Shown: piece after piece, positions 53,069 to 61,746 of the stretch | Numbering within the stretch: the first letter of the stretch is position 1 | Layout of the letters: each line of letters starts with the position of its first letter | Assembly: GCF_013155295.1 (NCBI RefSeq) | Contig: NZ_JABJXT010000007.1 | Span: 62,001-126,000 of the forward strand | DNA: 64,000 nucleotides | Reading direction: 5' to 3' | DNA from: Pseudogemmobacter hezensis | Lineage (GTDB): Bacteria; Pseudomonadota; Alphaproteobacteria; Rhodobacterales; Rhodobacteraceae | Notes under the pieces: generated by a model | The model's input: the letters and a program-made list of their open reading frames with translations, nothing else | Databases searched by the model: none | What the model was told of the DNA's origin: nothing | Made by a program: the position numbers and the translations under genes

Positions 53069-54039
53069 TCGCCACCGGAGTTTTGCTGGCAGCCGCCGCG
53101 CTGGTCTGGGCCTTTGGGCTGGATCAGCGGGTGGCGCAGATGGTGCTGGGGCTGCAGCGCGATTATCAGAACGCACTTGGCCGGGTGCTCAGGGCACTGC
53201 GGGCCGGGGATCCGGGGGCGATGGCCTCGTTCCTGGGCATCTGCTTTGCCTATGGGTTTTTCCACGCGCTTGGGCCGGGCCATGGCAAGGCGCTGATCGC
53301 CGCCTGGAGTTTTGGTGCCGGATCTGGCGCAAGACGGGCGCCCGGGCGGGTGGTGATGGTGGCGGCGCTGGCCTCACTGGGGCAGGCGACGGTGGCGGTT
53401 GCGGTGATCTGGGCTGGGATCTGGCTTTATGACGGCATGCGCGAGCGGGTCGAGGGCCTGGCCGCGCTGATTGATCCGATTGCGCTGATGCTGATCGCGC
53501 TTTTGGGGCTGATCCTGTTCCGGCGCGGGCTGCGCCATCTGGCACGGCATTCGGGGGATCATTCCGCGGTCCATCCGGCGGCCCATCCGGCGGCTCATCC
53601 GGTGGGGCAGGAAACCGCCGGGGCGCATCACCATCATGATCACCACCATGACGCCGATTGCGGCTGTGGCCATCAGCATATGCCGGATGCCTCGGCGGTG
53701 GCCCAGGCGCATGGTTGGCGCGAGATCGCGCTTTTGGTCGCGGGGGTGGCGCTGCGCCCCTGCACGGGTGCGCTTTTCATGCTGATCCTGACCTGGCGGC
53801 TGGGGCTGAACGGGCTGGGGATCCTGGGCGTCTATGTGATGGGTTTTGGCACCTTCCTGGTGACCGGCATCGCGGCGCTGCTGGCTGTCACCCTGCGCAG
53901 CACGTTAGAGCGGGCGGTCAATGCGCCGGGAAGTGCGGCGCTGCTGCAGACCTCGGGGCGGCTGGCGGCGCTGATCGAGCTGGCGGCCGGAGCGCTGATC
54001 TTCATCCTGGGCCTCTCGGCGGCGCTGCGGCTGCTGTGA
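53050..54039 (+). CDS. NicO/RcnA-family metal permease (ZevB-like) with His-rich loop
   Basis: A 329-aa permease with about six spans. FHALGPGHGKALIAAW contains the HxxxGPGHGK family motif of NicO proteins. A cytoplasmic or periplasmic loop in the middle (residues ~165-215) is exceptionally rich in His: HPAAHPAAHPVG and HHHHDHHHDADCGCGHQH. This loop is a likely metal sink or gate. The C-terminal half (VALRPCTGALFMLILTW) has the second family motif RPCTGA. Zinc is favoured because of the upstream Zur-like box and DUF1007 partner; Ni/Co cannot be excluded. Confidence 0.88.
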   Translation: MRRIAIIATGVLLAAAALVWAFGLDQRVAQMVLGLQRDYQNALGRVLRALRAGDPGAMASFLGICFAYGFFHALGPGHGKALIAAWSFGAGSGARRAPGRVVMVAALASLGQATVAVAVIWAGIWLYDGMRERVEGLAALIDPIALMLIALLGLILFRRGLRHLARHSGDHSAVHPAAHPAAHPVGQETAGAHHHHDHHHDADCGCGHQHMPDASAVAQAHGWREIALLVAGVALRPCTGALFMLILTWRLGLNGLGILGVYVMGFGTFLVTGIAALLAVTLRSTLERAVNAPGSAALLQTSGRLAALIELAAGALIFILGLSAALRLL

Positions 54040-54062
54040 CGCGGCCAGGCTGGCCGAGGGGC

Positions 54063-54359
54063 CTACCAATGGGGCGGCGGCTGGTTGGCGGCAGGGGCCT
54101 CGCCTGCCATCATCTCACGCTCTGCCTCGCGTTCCATCAGCATCTGGACGCGGCGCGACAGCGTGGTGATTTCCCGGTCCTGGCGGGCGACCACCTCGGA
54201 AAGATCATCCACCGCCCGGATCAGATGCGCGAGCTTTTCCTCAAGCACCTCAGCCCCCTCAAGCGCCCCAGCCCTTTGTGCCCCAGCCCTTTGTGCCCCA
54301 GCCCTTTGTGCCTCAGCCCTTTGTGCCTTAGCCTGTTGCTGTGCTGCTGTGTCACCCAT
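54063..54359 (-). CDS. slyX: SlyX family protein with repeat-expanded N-terminus
   Basis: A 98-aa protein whose C-terminal ~60 residues ([36 protein letters not shown], ending in QPPPHW) are the SlyX coiled coil. The N-terminal ~35 residues are low-complexity, built from an AQRAG-type pentapeptide encoded by a 15-nt tandem repeat. SlyX is widespread but its role is unknown. It is convergent with the preceding permease gene. Confidence 0.82.
   Translation of the reverse strand: MGDTAAQQQAKAQRAEAQRAGAQRAGAQRAGALEGAEVLEEKLAHLIRAVDDLSEVVARQDREITTLSRRVQMLMEREAEREMMAGEAPAANQPPPHW
54265..54339. repeat. 15-nt tandem repeat inside slyX
   Basis: Units GCCCCAGCCCTTTGT (54265, 54280, 54295), GCCTCAGCCCTTTGT (54310) and a degenerate copy (54325-54339). 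Read on the minus strand they encode repeated ...QRAGA. The unit length of a multiple of three keeps the frame. Confidence 0.93.
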
Positions 54360-54510
54360 CGCCAGATCCCGCATATTTCCCACGCAGGCAGAGAATGCGA
54401 TATCCGCCCGGGGGGCGCAAGGACGGGCGCCCCCCGCATCCGCCGCTTGTCGGTCCTGGCCCCATCCGCTAAGGGGATTGCAAACCGATCTTACAGCCGG
54501 GAATACACCC

Positions 54511-55995
54511 ATGTCCGAAGGCAAGACCCGCCGCCCCAAGGCCGAAACGCCCAAAGGGTTCCGTGACTATTTCGGGACCGAGGTCACCGAGAGAAAGGCA
54601 ATGCTCGACGCGATTGCCGGGGTTTACCATCGTTACGGCTTTGACGCGCTTGAGACATCTGCGGTGGAAACCGTTGAGGCGCTTGGGAAATTCCTGCCAG
54701 ACGTTGACCGCCCGAATGAGGGCGTTTTCGCCTGGCGCGACGAGGATGAGGCCTGGATGGCGCTGCGCTATGACCTGACGGCGCCTCTGGCGCGGGTTGC
54801 GGCGCAGTATCGCAACGATCTGCCCTCGCCCTATCGCCGCTATGCGATGGGCCCGGTCTGGCGCAATGAAAAGCCAGGCCCCGGTCGTTTCCGTCAGTTC
54901 TACCAATGCGACGCCGATACGGTTGGCACGGCTTCCGTCGCGGCGGATGCCGAGATCTGCGCCATGTTGTCGGACGCGCTGGAAGTGGTCGGCATTCCGC
55001 GCGGCGATTACGTGGTCAAGGTGAACAACCGCAAGGTTCTGAACGGCGTGATGGAGGTGGCGGGCGTCCTTGACCCGTCTGACCCGACCCGCTTTGAGGC
55101 CGAGCGCGGCATCGTTCTGCGCGCCATCGACAAGATCGACCGTCTGGGCGACGCCGGCGTGCGGGCGCTGCTGGGCGAGGGCCGCAAGGACGAAAGCGGC
55201 GATTTCACCAAAGGCGCGGGCCTCAGCCTGGAACAGGCCGAGGTTGTCATGGGCTTTGTCTCTGCCAAACGCGACAGCGGGGCGGAAACGGTTGCCCGCC
55301 TGCGTGAGCTGGTCGGCGCATCCGTGCTGGGGGCTGAGGGCGTCAATGAGCTGGAAACCATCGCCACGCTGCTGGATGCGGGCGGCTATGGTGCGGATCG
55401 GATCGTGCTGGATCCGGGCGTCGTGCGCGGCCTTGGCTATTACACCGGCCCGGTGTTCGAGGCCGAGCTGACCTTTGAAATTCTGGACGAAAAAGGCCGC
55501 AAGCGCCAGTTCGGCAGCGTGGCGGGCGGTGGGCGCTATGACGATCTGGTCAAGCGCTTTACTGGCCAGGCGGTGCCTGCGACGGGGGTTTCCATCGGCG
55601 TTGACCGCCTGCTGGCGGCGCTGCATGCGAAGGGCCGCGTCGCGGCGGATACCACCGGCCCGGTCGTGGTGACCGTGATGGACCGTGACCGCATGGCCGA
55701 TTACATGGCTATGGTTGCTGATCTGCGCCAGGCGGGCATCCGCGCCGAGGTCTATCTGGGCAATCCGAAGAACTTCGGCAACCAGTTGAAATATGCCGAC
55801 AAACGGCAAAGCCCGGTCGCGGTGATCCAGGGCTCAGACGAGGCGGCACGGGGTGTTGTCGTGCTGAAAGATCTGATCCTTGGCGCGAAAATCGCCGAGA
55901 ATGCCACGCTTGAGGAATGGAAGGACCGCCCCGCGCAGCTTGAGGTGGCCCGCGCCGATCTGGTCCAGGCCGTCAGAAAGATGCTGGCGCAATGA
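54511..55995 (+). CDS. hisS: Histidine-tRNA ligase
   Basis: A 494-aa class II synthetase. [20 protein letters not shown] is motif 1 entry; [19 protein letters not shown] is motif 2 (in this alphaproteobacterial form), [14 protein letters not shown] the His-A loop and [12 protein letters not shown] motif 3 region. Longer than the ~420-aa common form, as in other Rhodobacteraceae. ATG 54511 is preceded by a weak SD. Its stop overlaps hisZ (ATGA), linking tRNA charging to the histidine pathway. Confidence 0.95.
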   Translation: MSEGKTRRPKAETPKGFRDYFGTEVTERKAMLDAIAGVYHRYGFDALETSAVETVEALGKFLPDVDRPNEGVFAWRDEDEAWMALRYDLTAPLARVAAQYRNDLPSPYRRYAMGPVWRNEKPGPGRFRQFYQCDADTVGTASVAADAEICAMLSDALEVVGIPRGDYVVKVNNRKVLNGVMEVAGVLDPSDPTRFEAERGIVLRAIDKIDRLGDAGVRALLGEGRKDESGDFTKGAGLSLEQAEVVMGFVSAKRDSGAETVARLRELVGASVLGAEGVNELETIATLLDAGGYGADRIVLDPGVVRGLGYYTGPVFEAELTFEILDEKGRKRQFGSVAGGGRYDDLVKRFTGQAVPATGVSIGVDRLLAALHAKGRVAADTTGPVVVTVMDRDRMADYMAMVADLRQAGIRAEVYLGNPKNFGNQLKYADKRQSPVAVIQGSDEAARGVVVLKDLILGAKIAENATLEEWKDRPAQLEVARADLVQAVRKMLAQ

Positions 55996-57101
55996 GCCTT
56001 ACCGCCAGCGAAAAGGCCGGGGTCCGCGCCGTCGCCGAAGAGCTTTACGCGCGGTTTCTGGCCACCGGGGCGGCCCCGGTCGAGACCGATATCCTGCAGC
56101 CTGCGGGCACGCTTCTGGATCTTTACGGCGAGGATATCCGCGCCCGCGCCTATGTGACCGCCGATCCGGGCCTAGGCGAGATGATGCTGCGCCCTGACTT
56201 CACCGTGCCTGTGGTCCAGGCCCATATGCGCGACGGGGCGGAACCCGCGCGTTACGCCTATATGGGCGAGGTTTTCCGCCGCCAGGAAGATCCGCAGGCG
56301 CGCGCCCGCGAATATCTGCAGGTGGGGTTTGAGGTCTTTGACCGCGCCGCACCCGCCGCCGATGCTGAGGTTTTCGCGCTGTTTTCCGACATTCTGGCGC
56401 CTTTGAAGCTGCGCCCGGCCACCGGGGATATCGGGATCCTGATGGCGGCGGTGCGCGGTCTTTCGACCTCAGACCGGCGCAAGGCGGCTTTGTTGCGCCA
56501 TATCTGGCGGCCGCGCCGCTTCCGGGCGCTGCTGGATCGTTTCGCAGGCCGCGCCGCGCCTTCGCCCGCCCGCGCCGCTCTGCTGTCGCGGTTGAAATCC
56601 GACGCGCCCGCCGCGCTGGTTGAGGCGGCAGGGCCGCTGGTTGGCCTGCGCTCGGCCGAGGATATCGCGGAACGCGCGACCGCGCTGATTGAGGATGCGC
56701 AGACGCCCCCCATCGCCGCGCCTGAGGCTGCGCTGCTTTATGATCTGTTGAACCTGCAGGCCCCCGCGCTGGCGGCGCTGGCGCATCTGCGCGGCATTGC
56801 ACCGATGCTGCCCGCGATCACGCCCGCGATTGACACCTTCGCCGCCCGGCTGGAGGCCCTGCAGGCGCGGGGCGTTGATGTGGCAAACCTGCCATTCGAG
56901 GCCAGCCACGGCCGCACCACGCTGGAATATTACGACGGCTTTGTTTTCACGCTGACCGCAGGCGATGCGAACCTGCCTGCGATTGCCTCGGGCGGGCGCT
57001 ATGATGCGCTGACGGCGCAGCTGGGGCAGGGCGGCTCTATCCCGGCGGTGGGCGGCATCATCCGGCCAGAGCTGGTCGCCAGGCTGCGGGGGGATCTGTG
57101 A
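55992..57101 (+). CDS. hisZ: ATP phosphoribosyltransferase regulatory subunit
   Basis: A 369-aa class II-like protein that resembles hisS but does not charge t[23 protein letters not shown] is the degenerate motif 2, and [16 protein letters not shown] the degenerate motif 3. HisZ activates and senses histidine for the short HisG. It overlaps hisG by four bases (GTGATG region). Confidence 0.93.
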   Translation: MSLTASEKAGVRAVAEELYARFLATGAAPVETDILQPAGTLLDLYGEDIRARAYVTADPGLGEMMLRPDFTVPVVQAHMRDGAEPARYAYMGEVFRRQEDPQARAREYLQVGFEVFDRAAPAADAEVFALFSDILAPLKLRPATGDIGILMAAVRGLSTSDRRKAALLRHIWRPRRFRALLDRFAGRAAPSPARAALLSRLKSDAPAALVEAAGPLVGLRSAEDIAERATALIEDAQTPPIAAPEAALLYDLLNLQAPALAALAHLRGIAPMLPAITPAIDTFAARLEALQARGVDVANLPFEASHGRTTLEYYDGFVFTLTAGDANLPAIASGGRYDALTAQLGQGGSIPAVGGIIRPELVARLRGDL

Positions 57102-57811
57102 TGATCAAGATCGGGGTGCCCTCGAAGGGGCGGCTGATGGAAAAGACCTTTGACTGGTTCAGCGCCCGCGGCCTGAGCATGGCAAAGACCGGCAATGACC
57201 GCGAATACTCCGGCGAAATCAACGGGATCGACGGCGTCGAGCTGGTCATGCTGTCCGCAGGCGAGATCCCGCGAGAGCTGGACGCAGGCCGCATCCACCT
57301 TGGGGTGACCGGCTCTGATCTGGTGCGCGACAAGCTGGCGGGCTGGCAGACCCGGGTGATCGACTGGCAGGCGCTTGGCTTTGGCCATGCCGATCTGGTG
57401 ATCGCAGTGCCCCAGGCCTGGGTCGATGTGGATACGCTGGATGATCTGGACGCAGCCGCCAGCGCCTTTCGCGCCCGTCACGGGTTCCGCTTGCGGATCG
57501 CCACCAAATATCACCGTCTGGTGCGCGACTATCTGACCGCCAATGGCGTGGCCGATTACGCGCTGACCGACAGCCAGGGCGCGACCGAAGGCACGGTGAA
57601 GAACCTGACCGCCGAGGCGATTGCCGACATCACCTCTTCAGGTGAGACGCTCAGGGCCAACCATCTGAAGATGCTGTCAGACGGGCCGATCCATCAAAGC
57701 CAGGCCACGCTTTTCGTGGCGCGGGCTGCGGATTGGAGCGGGGCAGGACGCGCCTCGCTGGCCGAGCTGGCAAAGCGGCTGGGCATGCCCCTGCCAGATC
57801 TGGCGGACTGA
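57101..57811 (+). CDS. hisG: ATP phosphoribosyltransferase, short form
   Basis: A 236-aa catalytic subunit, the first enzyme of histidine synthesis (ATP + PRPP). IKIGVPSKGRLMEKTFDWF opens it, ITSSGETLRANHLKMLSDG is the PRPP-binding motif. The C-terminal regulatory domain of long HisG is missing, matching the presence of HisZ next door. I use ATG 57101; GTG 57098 would add one residue. Confidence 0.95.
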   Translation: MIKIGVPSKGRLMEKTFDWFSARGLSMAKTGNDREYSGEINGIDGVELVMLSAGEIPRELDAGRIHLGVTGSDLVRDKLAGWQTRVIDWQALGFGHADLVIAVPQAWVDVDTLDDLDAAASAFRARHGFRLRIATKYHRLVRDYLTANGVADYALTDSQGATEGTVKNLTAEAIADITSSGETLRANHLKMLSDGPIHQSQATLFVARAADWSGAGRASLAELAKRLGMPLPDLAD

Positions 57812-57955
57812 TCTGCCCGATCTGGCGGGCTGAACGGGTGGGCTGATCTGGCGGGCTGGACGGGCGGGCTGGACGGGCGACGCCCTTCGTGGCGGCGGCC
57901 TGGTCCGGCGTGTTTTGTGCCGCCTGTTTCAGCACGACTTTGGTTAACGCGGCGG

Positions 57956-58804
57956 TTAACGCGGCGGACCGAATGCGCCAGGCCCGCGCAGTCTGGCGTG
58001 GCGGTTCACGTCTTTGTACAGCAGATAGCGGAACGGGCCAGGCCCGCCCGCATAGCAGGCCTGGGGGCAATAGGCGCGCAGCCACATGAAATCGCCCGCC
58101 TCGACCTCAACCCAGTCCTGGTTCAGTTTGTAGACCGCCTTGCCCTCCAGCACATAGAGGCCGTGTTCCATGACATGGGTCTCCTCGAAGGGGATCACGC
58201 CGCCGGGCTGGAAGGTGACGATGGTGATATGGCCGTCATGGCGCAGATCGTCAGGGGCCACAAAGCGGGTGGTGGCCCAGGTGCCATTGGTGTCTGGCAT
58301 TGGTGCGGGCGGGATGTCGCGCTCGTTGATCACCAGCGGCTCGGGCGGCGTCAGGCCGGGGGCGGGCTCCCATATTTTGCGGATCCAGTGAAAGCGGGCC
58401 GGGGTCGCGCCCTCGGCAAAAAGCGTCCAGCGGCTGCCGGGCGGGATATAGGCGAAGGATCCCGCTTCCAGCTCATGGCCCTGGCCGTTCAGGGTAAGGG
58501 TGGCAAGGCCGCCGGTGAAGAAAAGCCATCCCTCGGCACCGGGGTCAGGCTCGGGGGTTGCAGAGCCACCGCCGGGTGCCACCTCCATCACATATTGGCT
58601 GAAGGTTTCAGAAAAGCCGCTCATCGGGCGGGCGATCATCCAGAGTTTGGTCTTGCTCCAGCCGGGCAGATATGAGGTCAGGGTGTCGGCAAAGCAGCCC
58701 CTGGGGATCACCGCATAGGCATCGGTGAAGATGGCGCGCCCGGTCATCAGCCGGCTTTGCGGTGGCAGGCCGCCCTCTGGGGCGTAGTAGCTGCGATTTG
58801 TCAT
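57956..58804 (-). CDS. allE: (S)-ureidoglycine aminohydrolase
   Basis: A 282-aa bicupin that releases ammonia from (S)-ureidoglycine in purine/allantoin breakdown. TGRAIFTDAYAVIPRGCFAD is a family start; the C-terminal cupin EETHVMEHGLYVLEGKAVYK and VEVEAGDFMWLRAYCPQACY hold the metal ligands (H, H, E... pattern). No other allantoin gene is adjacent here. Start 58804 is the first Met of the domain (MTNRSYYAPEG). Confidence 0.88.
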   Translation of the reverse strand: MTNRSYYAPEGGLPPQSRLMTGRAIFTDAYAVIPRGCFADTLTSYLPGWSKTKLWMIARPMSGFSETFSQYVMEVAPGGGSATPEPDPGAEGWLFFTGGLATLTLNGQGHELEAGSFAYIPPGSRWTLFAEGATPARFHWIRKIWEPAPGLTPPEPLVINERDIPPAPMPDTNGTWATTRFVAPDDLRHDGHITIVTFQPGGVIPFEETHVMEHGLYVLEGKAVYKLNQDWVEVEAGDFMWLRAYCPQACYAGGPGPFRYLLYKDVNRHARLRGPGAFGPPR

Positions 58805-58961
58805 CGGGCCGAGCTTTCCTCTGGGCTGTGTTGCGATAAATTGCGGGATATTTGCCCGGGAAGAAAAGCGGGAAATCCCGCCGGTCGGGAAAGGCTGACT
58901 TGCGGTTTCCTGCCAGAATGGGCATGTCATTCGCGTATTTGCAATGTACCGGAGAAATCAC

Positions 58962-60476
58962 ATGGCGTTCCTGAGGCATGGCTTTGCCGTTCCCGCAATT
59001 GTCGTTCTGATGAGCGGCAGCGCCCACGCCGCGCTGACCGCCGATCAGGTATGGCAGTCCTGGAAGGACGGCGCAGGCCTCGTTGGCCTGGATATCAAAG
59101 CTGCGACCGAGGCAAATTCGGGCGGCACGCTGACCCTTAATGATGTGACGGTCGCCCCCGATGACATCGATGAGCCGCTGAAGATCTCGTCGCTGACGCT
59201 GGTCGAGAATGGCGATGGCTCTGTCACCATCACCCCCGGCGATGCGATTGGTCTGAAGGTTGGTGACGACAAGGCTGGCGGCACGGCCAATGTCGAGCAT
59301 GACGCTCTGGTCATCACCGCCCGCGAAGGCGAAAATGGCGGTATCGTCTATGATTACGAAGCAAACCGTCTGAGCGTGGTCTATGACTTCGTCTCTGAAG
59401 GCTATAGCTTTGACGACACCAAACCGGCCGAGCCGAACAAAGACAATGGCTCTGTCACCGTCGAGGGGCTGAAGGGCAGCTACAGCGACACCCCCGGCAC
59501 CAACCGTGTGTTCAGCCTGGCGCTGGAAGCGGCGAAACTGGGCTATGCGATCAACTCTGACTATCCGGGGCTTGAGACCTCCAGCAAAGCGGTCACCGAC
59601 AGCGATGATGCAAAGCTGAACTTCGAGTTCACGCTGCCCTCGACCATCGCGCTGGCCGATATCGACACCGCAAGCGAGCTGAAAGCCGCGCTTGAGCAGG
59701 GTCTGGCGCTGAAGCTTTCCAGCTCGAACGGCGAATCGCGCGGCACCTCCAGCGAGAAGTCGATGTTCTTCTCGTTCGATATGGATCTGACCGCTGGCCC
59801 GGCCATTGCCGAGGTTCTGTTCAACAAGGATCTGTTCAGCCTGACCTCGTCGGGCGCGGATGGGATGAAGATCAACGTCAACTCGGAGGGCCTGCCGGCC
59901 CCGGTGCAGATCAGCCTGGACAGCGCCGAAGTGAAAGTGCTTTCGCCGGTTATGTCGGGCGAGACCGCGGCTGACTACGGTATCGTTATGAAACTGGATC
60001 AGCTGACGCTGAATGACGAAAGCTGGGCGCTCTTTGATCCGACTGCCGCGCTGAAGCGCGAGCCGATTGACCTGGCGGTTGATATCGACGGCAAGGCGAA
60101 AATCGACTGGCTGGCGATGGCGATTGCCGATGAGCAGGGCCAGGAGCCGGTGATCCCGCAACCGGAATCGCTGAACCTGAACCAGATCGTGCTGAAACTG
60201 GCGGGTGCGGCGCTGAACGCAACCGGCGCGCTGACCTTCGACAATTCGATGGGCATGCCGGCACCGCTGGGTGAGGTCAATATCGACCTGACCGGCGCAG
60301 AGCAGCTGATCGCTGGCCTGATCGCGATTGGCGCGATCTCGGAAAGCGACGCGATGGGCGCCCGGATGATGATGGGCATGTTCATGGTGGCCGGCTCTGA
60401 GGAAGACAGCCTGACCTCGAAAATCGAGTTCAAAGAAGGCTTCAGCATCTTCGCAAACGGCCAGCAGATCCAGTAA
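58962..60476 (+). CDS. DUF2125 family secreted protein
   Basis: A 504-aa exported protein with a signal peptide (RHGFAVPAIVVLMSGSAHA). The mature part is long, Asp/Glu/Ala-rich and strand-forming (DVTVAPDDIDEPLKISSLTL, VVYDFVSEGYSFDD, EVNIDLTGAEQLIAGLIAIG), typical of DUF2125 and AsmA-like beta-helical proteins. ATG 58962 has a GGAGAAA SD. Cell-envelope role is likely but unassigned. Confidence 0.8.
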   Translation: MAFLRHGFAVPAIVVLMSGSAHAALTADQVWQSWKDGAGLVGLDIKAATEANSGGTLTLNDVTVAPDDIDEPLKISSLTLVENGDGSVTITPGDAIGLKVGDDKAGGTANVEHDALVITAREGENGGIVYDYEANRLSVVYDFVSEGYSFDDTKPAEPNKDNGSVTVEGLKGSYSDTPGTNRVFSLALEAAKLGYAINSDYPGLETSSKAVTDSDDAKLNFEFTLPSTIALADIDTASELKAALEQGLALKLSSSNGESRGTSSEKSMFFSFDMDLTAGPAIAEVLFNKDLFSLTSSGADGMKINVNSEGLPAPVQISLDSAEVKVLSPVMSGETAADYGIVMKLDQLTLNDESWALFDPTAALKREPIDLAVDIDGKAKIDWLAMAIADEQGQEPVIPQPESLNLNQIVLKLAGAALNATGALTFDNSMGMPAPLGEVNIDLTGAEQLIAGLIAIGAISESDAMGARMMMGMFMVAGSEEDSLTSKIEFKEGFSIFANGQQIQ

Positions 60477-60501
60477 TCCTGCACTGCAGACAGACCACCA
60501 G

Positions 60502-60526
60502 CGCGGCCCTTCGGGGCCGCGTTTTC
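60502..60526 (+). terminator. Terminator after the DUF2125 gene
   Basis: CGCGGCCC, loop TTCG-like, GGGCCGCG, then TTTT. Follows the stop by 25 nt. Confidence 0.85.
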
Positions 60527-60573
60527 ATTTCAGCCCCGGCCTTTTGCAGCGGCGCTGTCGGGCAGGGCGCAAA

Positions 60574-60620
60574 ACAGAATAAACCCGGCTCAGTGCGGAT
60601 CTGAGCCGGGTTTATTCTGT
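60574..60620 (-). terminator. 20-bp perfect inverted repeat ending the small secreted-protein gene
   Basis: ACAGAATAAACCCGGCTCAG (60574-60593) and CTGAGCCGGGTTTATTCTGT (60601-60620) are exact inverted copies with a 7-nt loop. On the minus strand a T-rich tail follows. It lies 19 nt past the end of the 60639 gene and faces the DUF2125 terminator. Confidence 0.85.
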
Positions 60621-60638
60621 GACTGCAGCCTCTTTGGC

Positions 60639-60932
60639 TCAGTAGCCGTATTTGCGCAGCAGAACCATCAGGCGCCCCGTCAGCTGCGAGGTATTCCCGA
60701 CGATGGTCAGATCATCGCAAACCTCATGGGCGATCAGCCCGGCCGTGTCGCGGGGCATGCCCGGGCGGATCTCCTGGATGAAGTCCACGAATTCGGCGCG
60801 GGAATCATTGATCAGACCCCAGTTGGACACCGGCCCGCGGTTGCAGGGGTTCTCAAAGGTCCGCACAGTCTGCGCCGCAACGGGCAGAGCCATAAGTCCG
60901 ACTGCTGTGGCAGCGGCTATGATTTTATACAT
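60639..60932 (-). CDS. Small secreted protein
   Basis: A 97-aa protein with signal peptide (MYKIIAAATAVGLMALPVAA ending at AQT). The mature 75 residues contain two Cys (NPCNRGP and HEVCDDL), which could form one disulfide. Rest is helical (SRAEFVDFIQEIRPGMP, QLTGRLMVLLRKYGY). No family recognised. Monocistronic with its own terminator. SD is weak. Confidence 0.7.
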   Translation of the reverse strand: MYKIIAAATAVGLMALPVAAQTVRTFENPCNRGPVSNWGLINDSRAEFVDFIQEIRPGMPRDTAGLIAHEVCDDLTIVGNTSQLTGRLMVLLRKYGY

Positions 60933-61310
60933 TTTTCTAACCCTAAATCGTCACAATTCTGCCCGATAATTCTGCCTTGCGCCGTTGCCCGAGTCCATAT
61001 GCTGATTTGGAAACAGTGATCGTGGCATTCCCGGCATTCCTGGCGAAAGCCGCAATAATCATATGGGCCGTGCAACCCTGGGGCGTCATATCCGCCCGCC
61101 GCGGTCTGCCGGGTGATTCCTTTGTGCAGGCACCGAACAGCCCCCCGCGATAAGCCCGCGAGAGGCTGCCCTCTGGCGCAATCGTGACGCAGGAAATCGC
61201 GCCTCGCCCGGGCTCTGATGCGGGAATGGGTTGAACTCTGCGCTTCCAGGCCGTATCCGAGGGCGGCTGGCCTGTGGTGGTCAGCGGATTTTACCTGGGA
61301 CAGCGCAGTC
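60933..61310. other. Region upstream of secE without gene
   Basis: A 378-nt gap between the small secreted-protein gene and secE. tRNA-Trp commonly precedes secE in proteobacteria, but I see no cloverleaf here. Short open frames in several phases are not convincing. It must hold the secE promoter; I see no consensus clear enough to mark. Confidence 0.4.
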
Positions 61311-61502
61311 ATGGCGAGCACCAATCCACTTCAGTTCCTGCAGCAGGTTCGCGGCGAGGTCGGCAAGATCCACTGGCCGAAACGCCGTGAAGTGGTGCTG
61401 ACGACGATCATGGTCTTCATCCTGTCGGCACTGGCTGCGACCTTCTTCAGCCTGGTCGATCTTGGCGTTCGCTGGGGTCTTGAGCTGATCTTCGGCGTCT
61501 GA
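61311..61502 (+). CDS. secE: Preprotein translocase subunit SecE
   Basis: A 63-aa single-span SecE. NPLQFLQQVRGEVGKIHWPK is the amphipathic helix with the conserved KxxWP, followed by the membrane span TIMVFILSALAATFFSLVDL. Short alphaproteobacterial form. The frame extends 31 codons upstream but ATG 61311 (MASTNPLQ) is the family start. nusG follows after a hairpin terminator. Confidence 0.93.
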   Translation: MASTNPLQFLQQVRGEVGKIHWPKRREVVLTTIMVFILSALAATFFSLVDLGVRWGLELIFGV

Positions 61503-61596
61503 AGCAAGAGAGACCTGGGCGGGCCCGCGTGAAGGGCCCGATTGGACTTGATCGGCGCTGGCGTAGCGGCTAAATCCGCTGCGACGTTACGACAGG

Positions 61597-61629
61597 GCGT
61601 GCACCGATTCGGGGTGTGCGCTGTTTTTT
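61597..61629 (+). terminator. Terminator-like hairpin between secE and nusG
   Basis: GCGTGCACC (61597-61605) pairs with GGTGTGCGC (61613-61621) with two G-U pairs around GATTCGG, followed by TG and six T. A smaller AGCGG/CCGCT hairpin lies just upstream (61565-61580). Confidence 0.7.
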
Positions 61630-61746
61630 GTTCCTGCGCATGCGCTTTATTGTGTATTCGCGGGGAAAGGCGGCCGGACGAACCGGCTTTTTGGAAACAA
61701 GGGGCCGACCCCTCGGCCTGAGCAGTCAGAAAGTGGAAGCGAAGCC

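Noticed and set aside
54265-54339. Repeat array considered as a CRISPR
   Set aside because: Units of 15 nt are directly adjacent without spacers and lie in a coding frame; no cas genes are in the window.
58837-58870. GCGGGATATTTGCCCGGGAAG considered as a fifth copy of the dispersed repeat
   Set aside because: Only the GGGATATTT core matches; the hairpins and the GACAGATGAA tail are missing.
60933-61310. Expected tRNA-Trp upstream of secE
   Set aside because: No cloverleaf with a CCA anticodon or T-loop consensus can be drawn in this gap.
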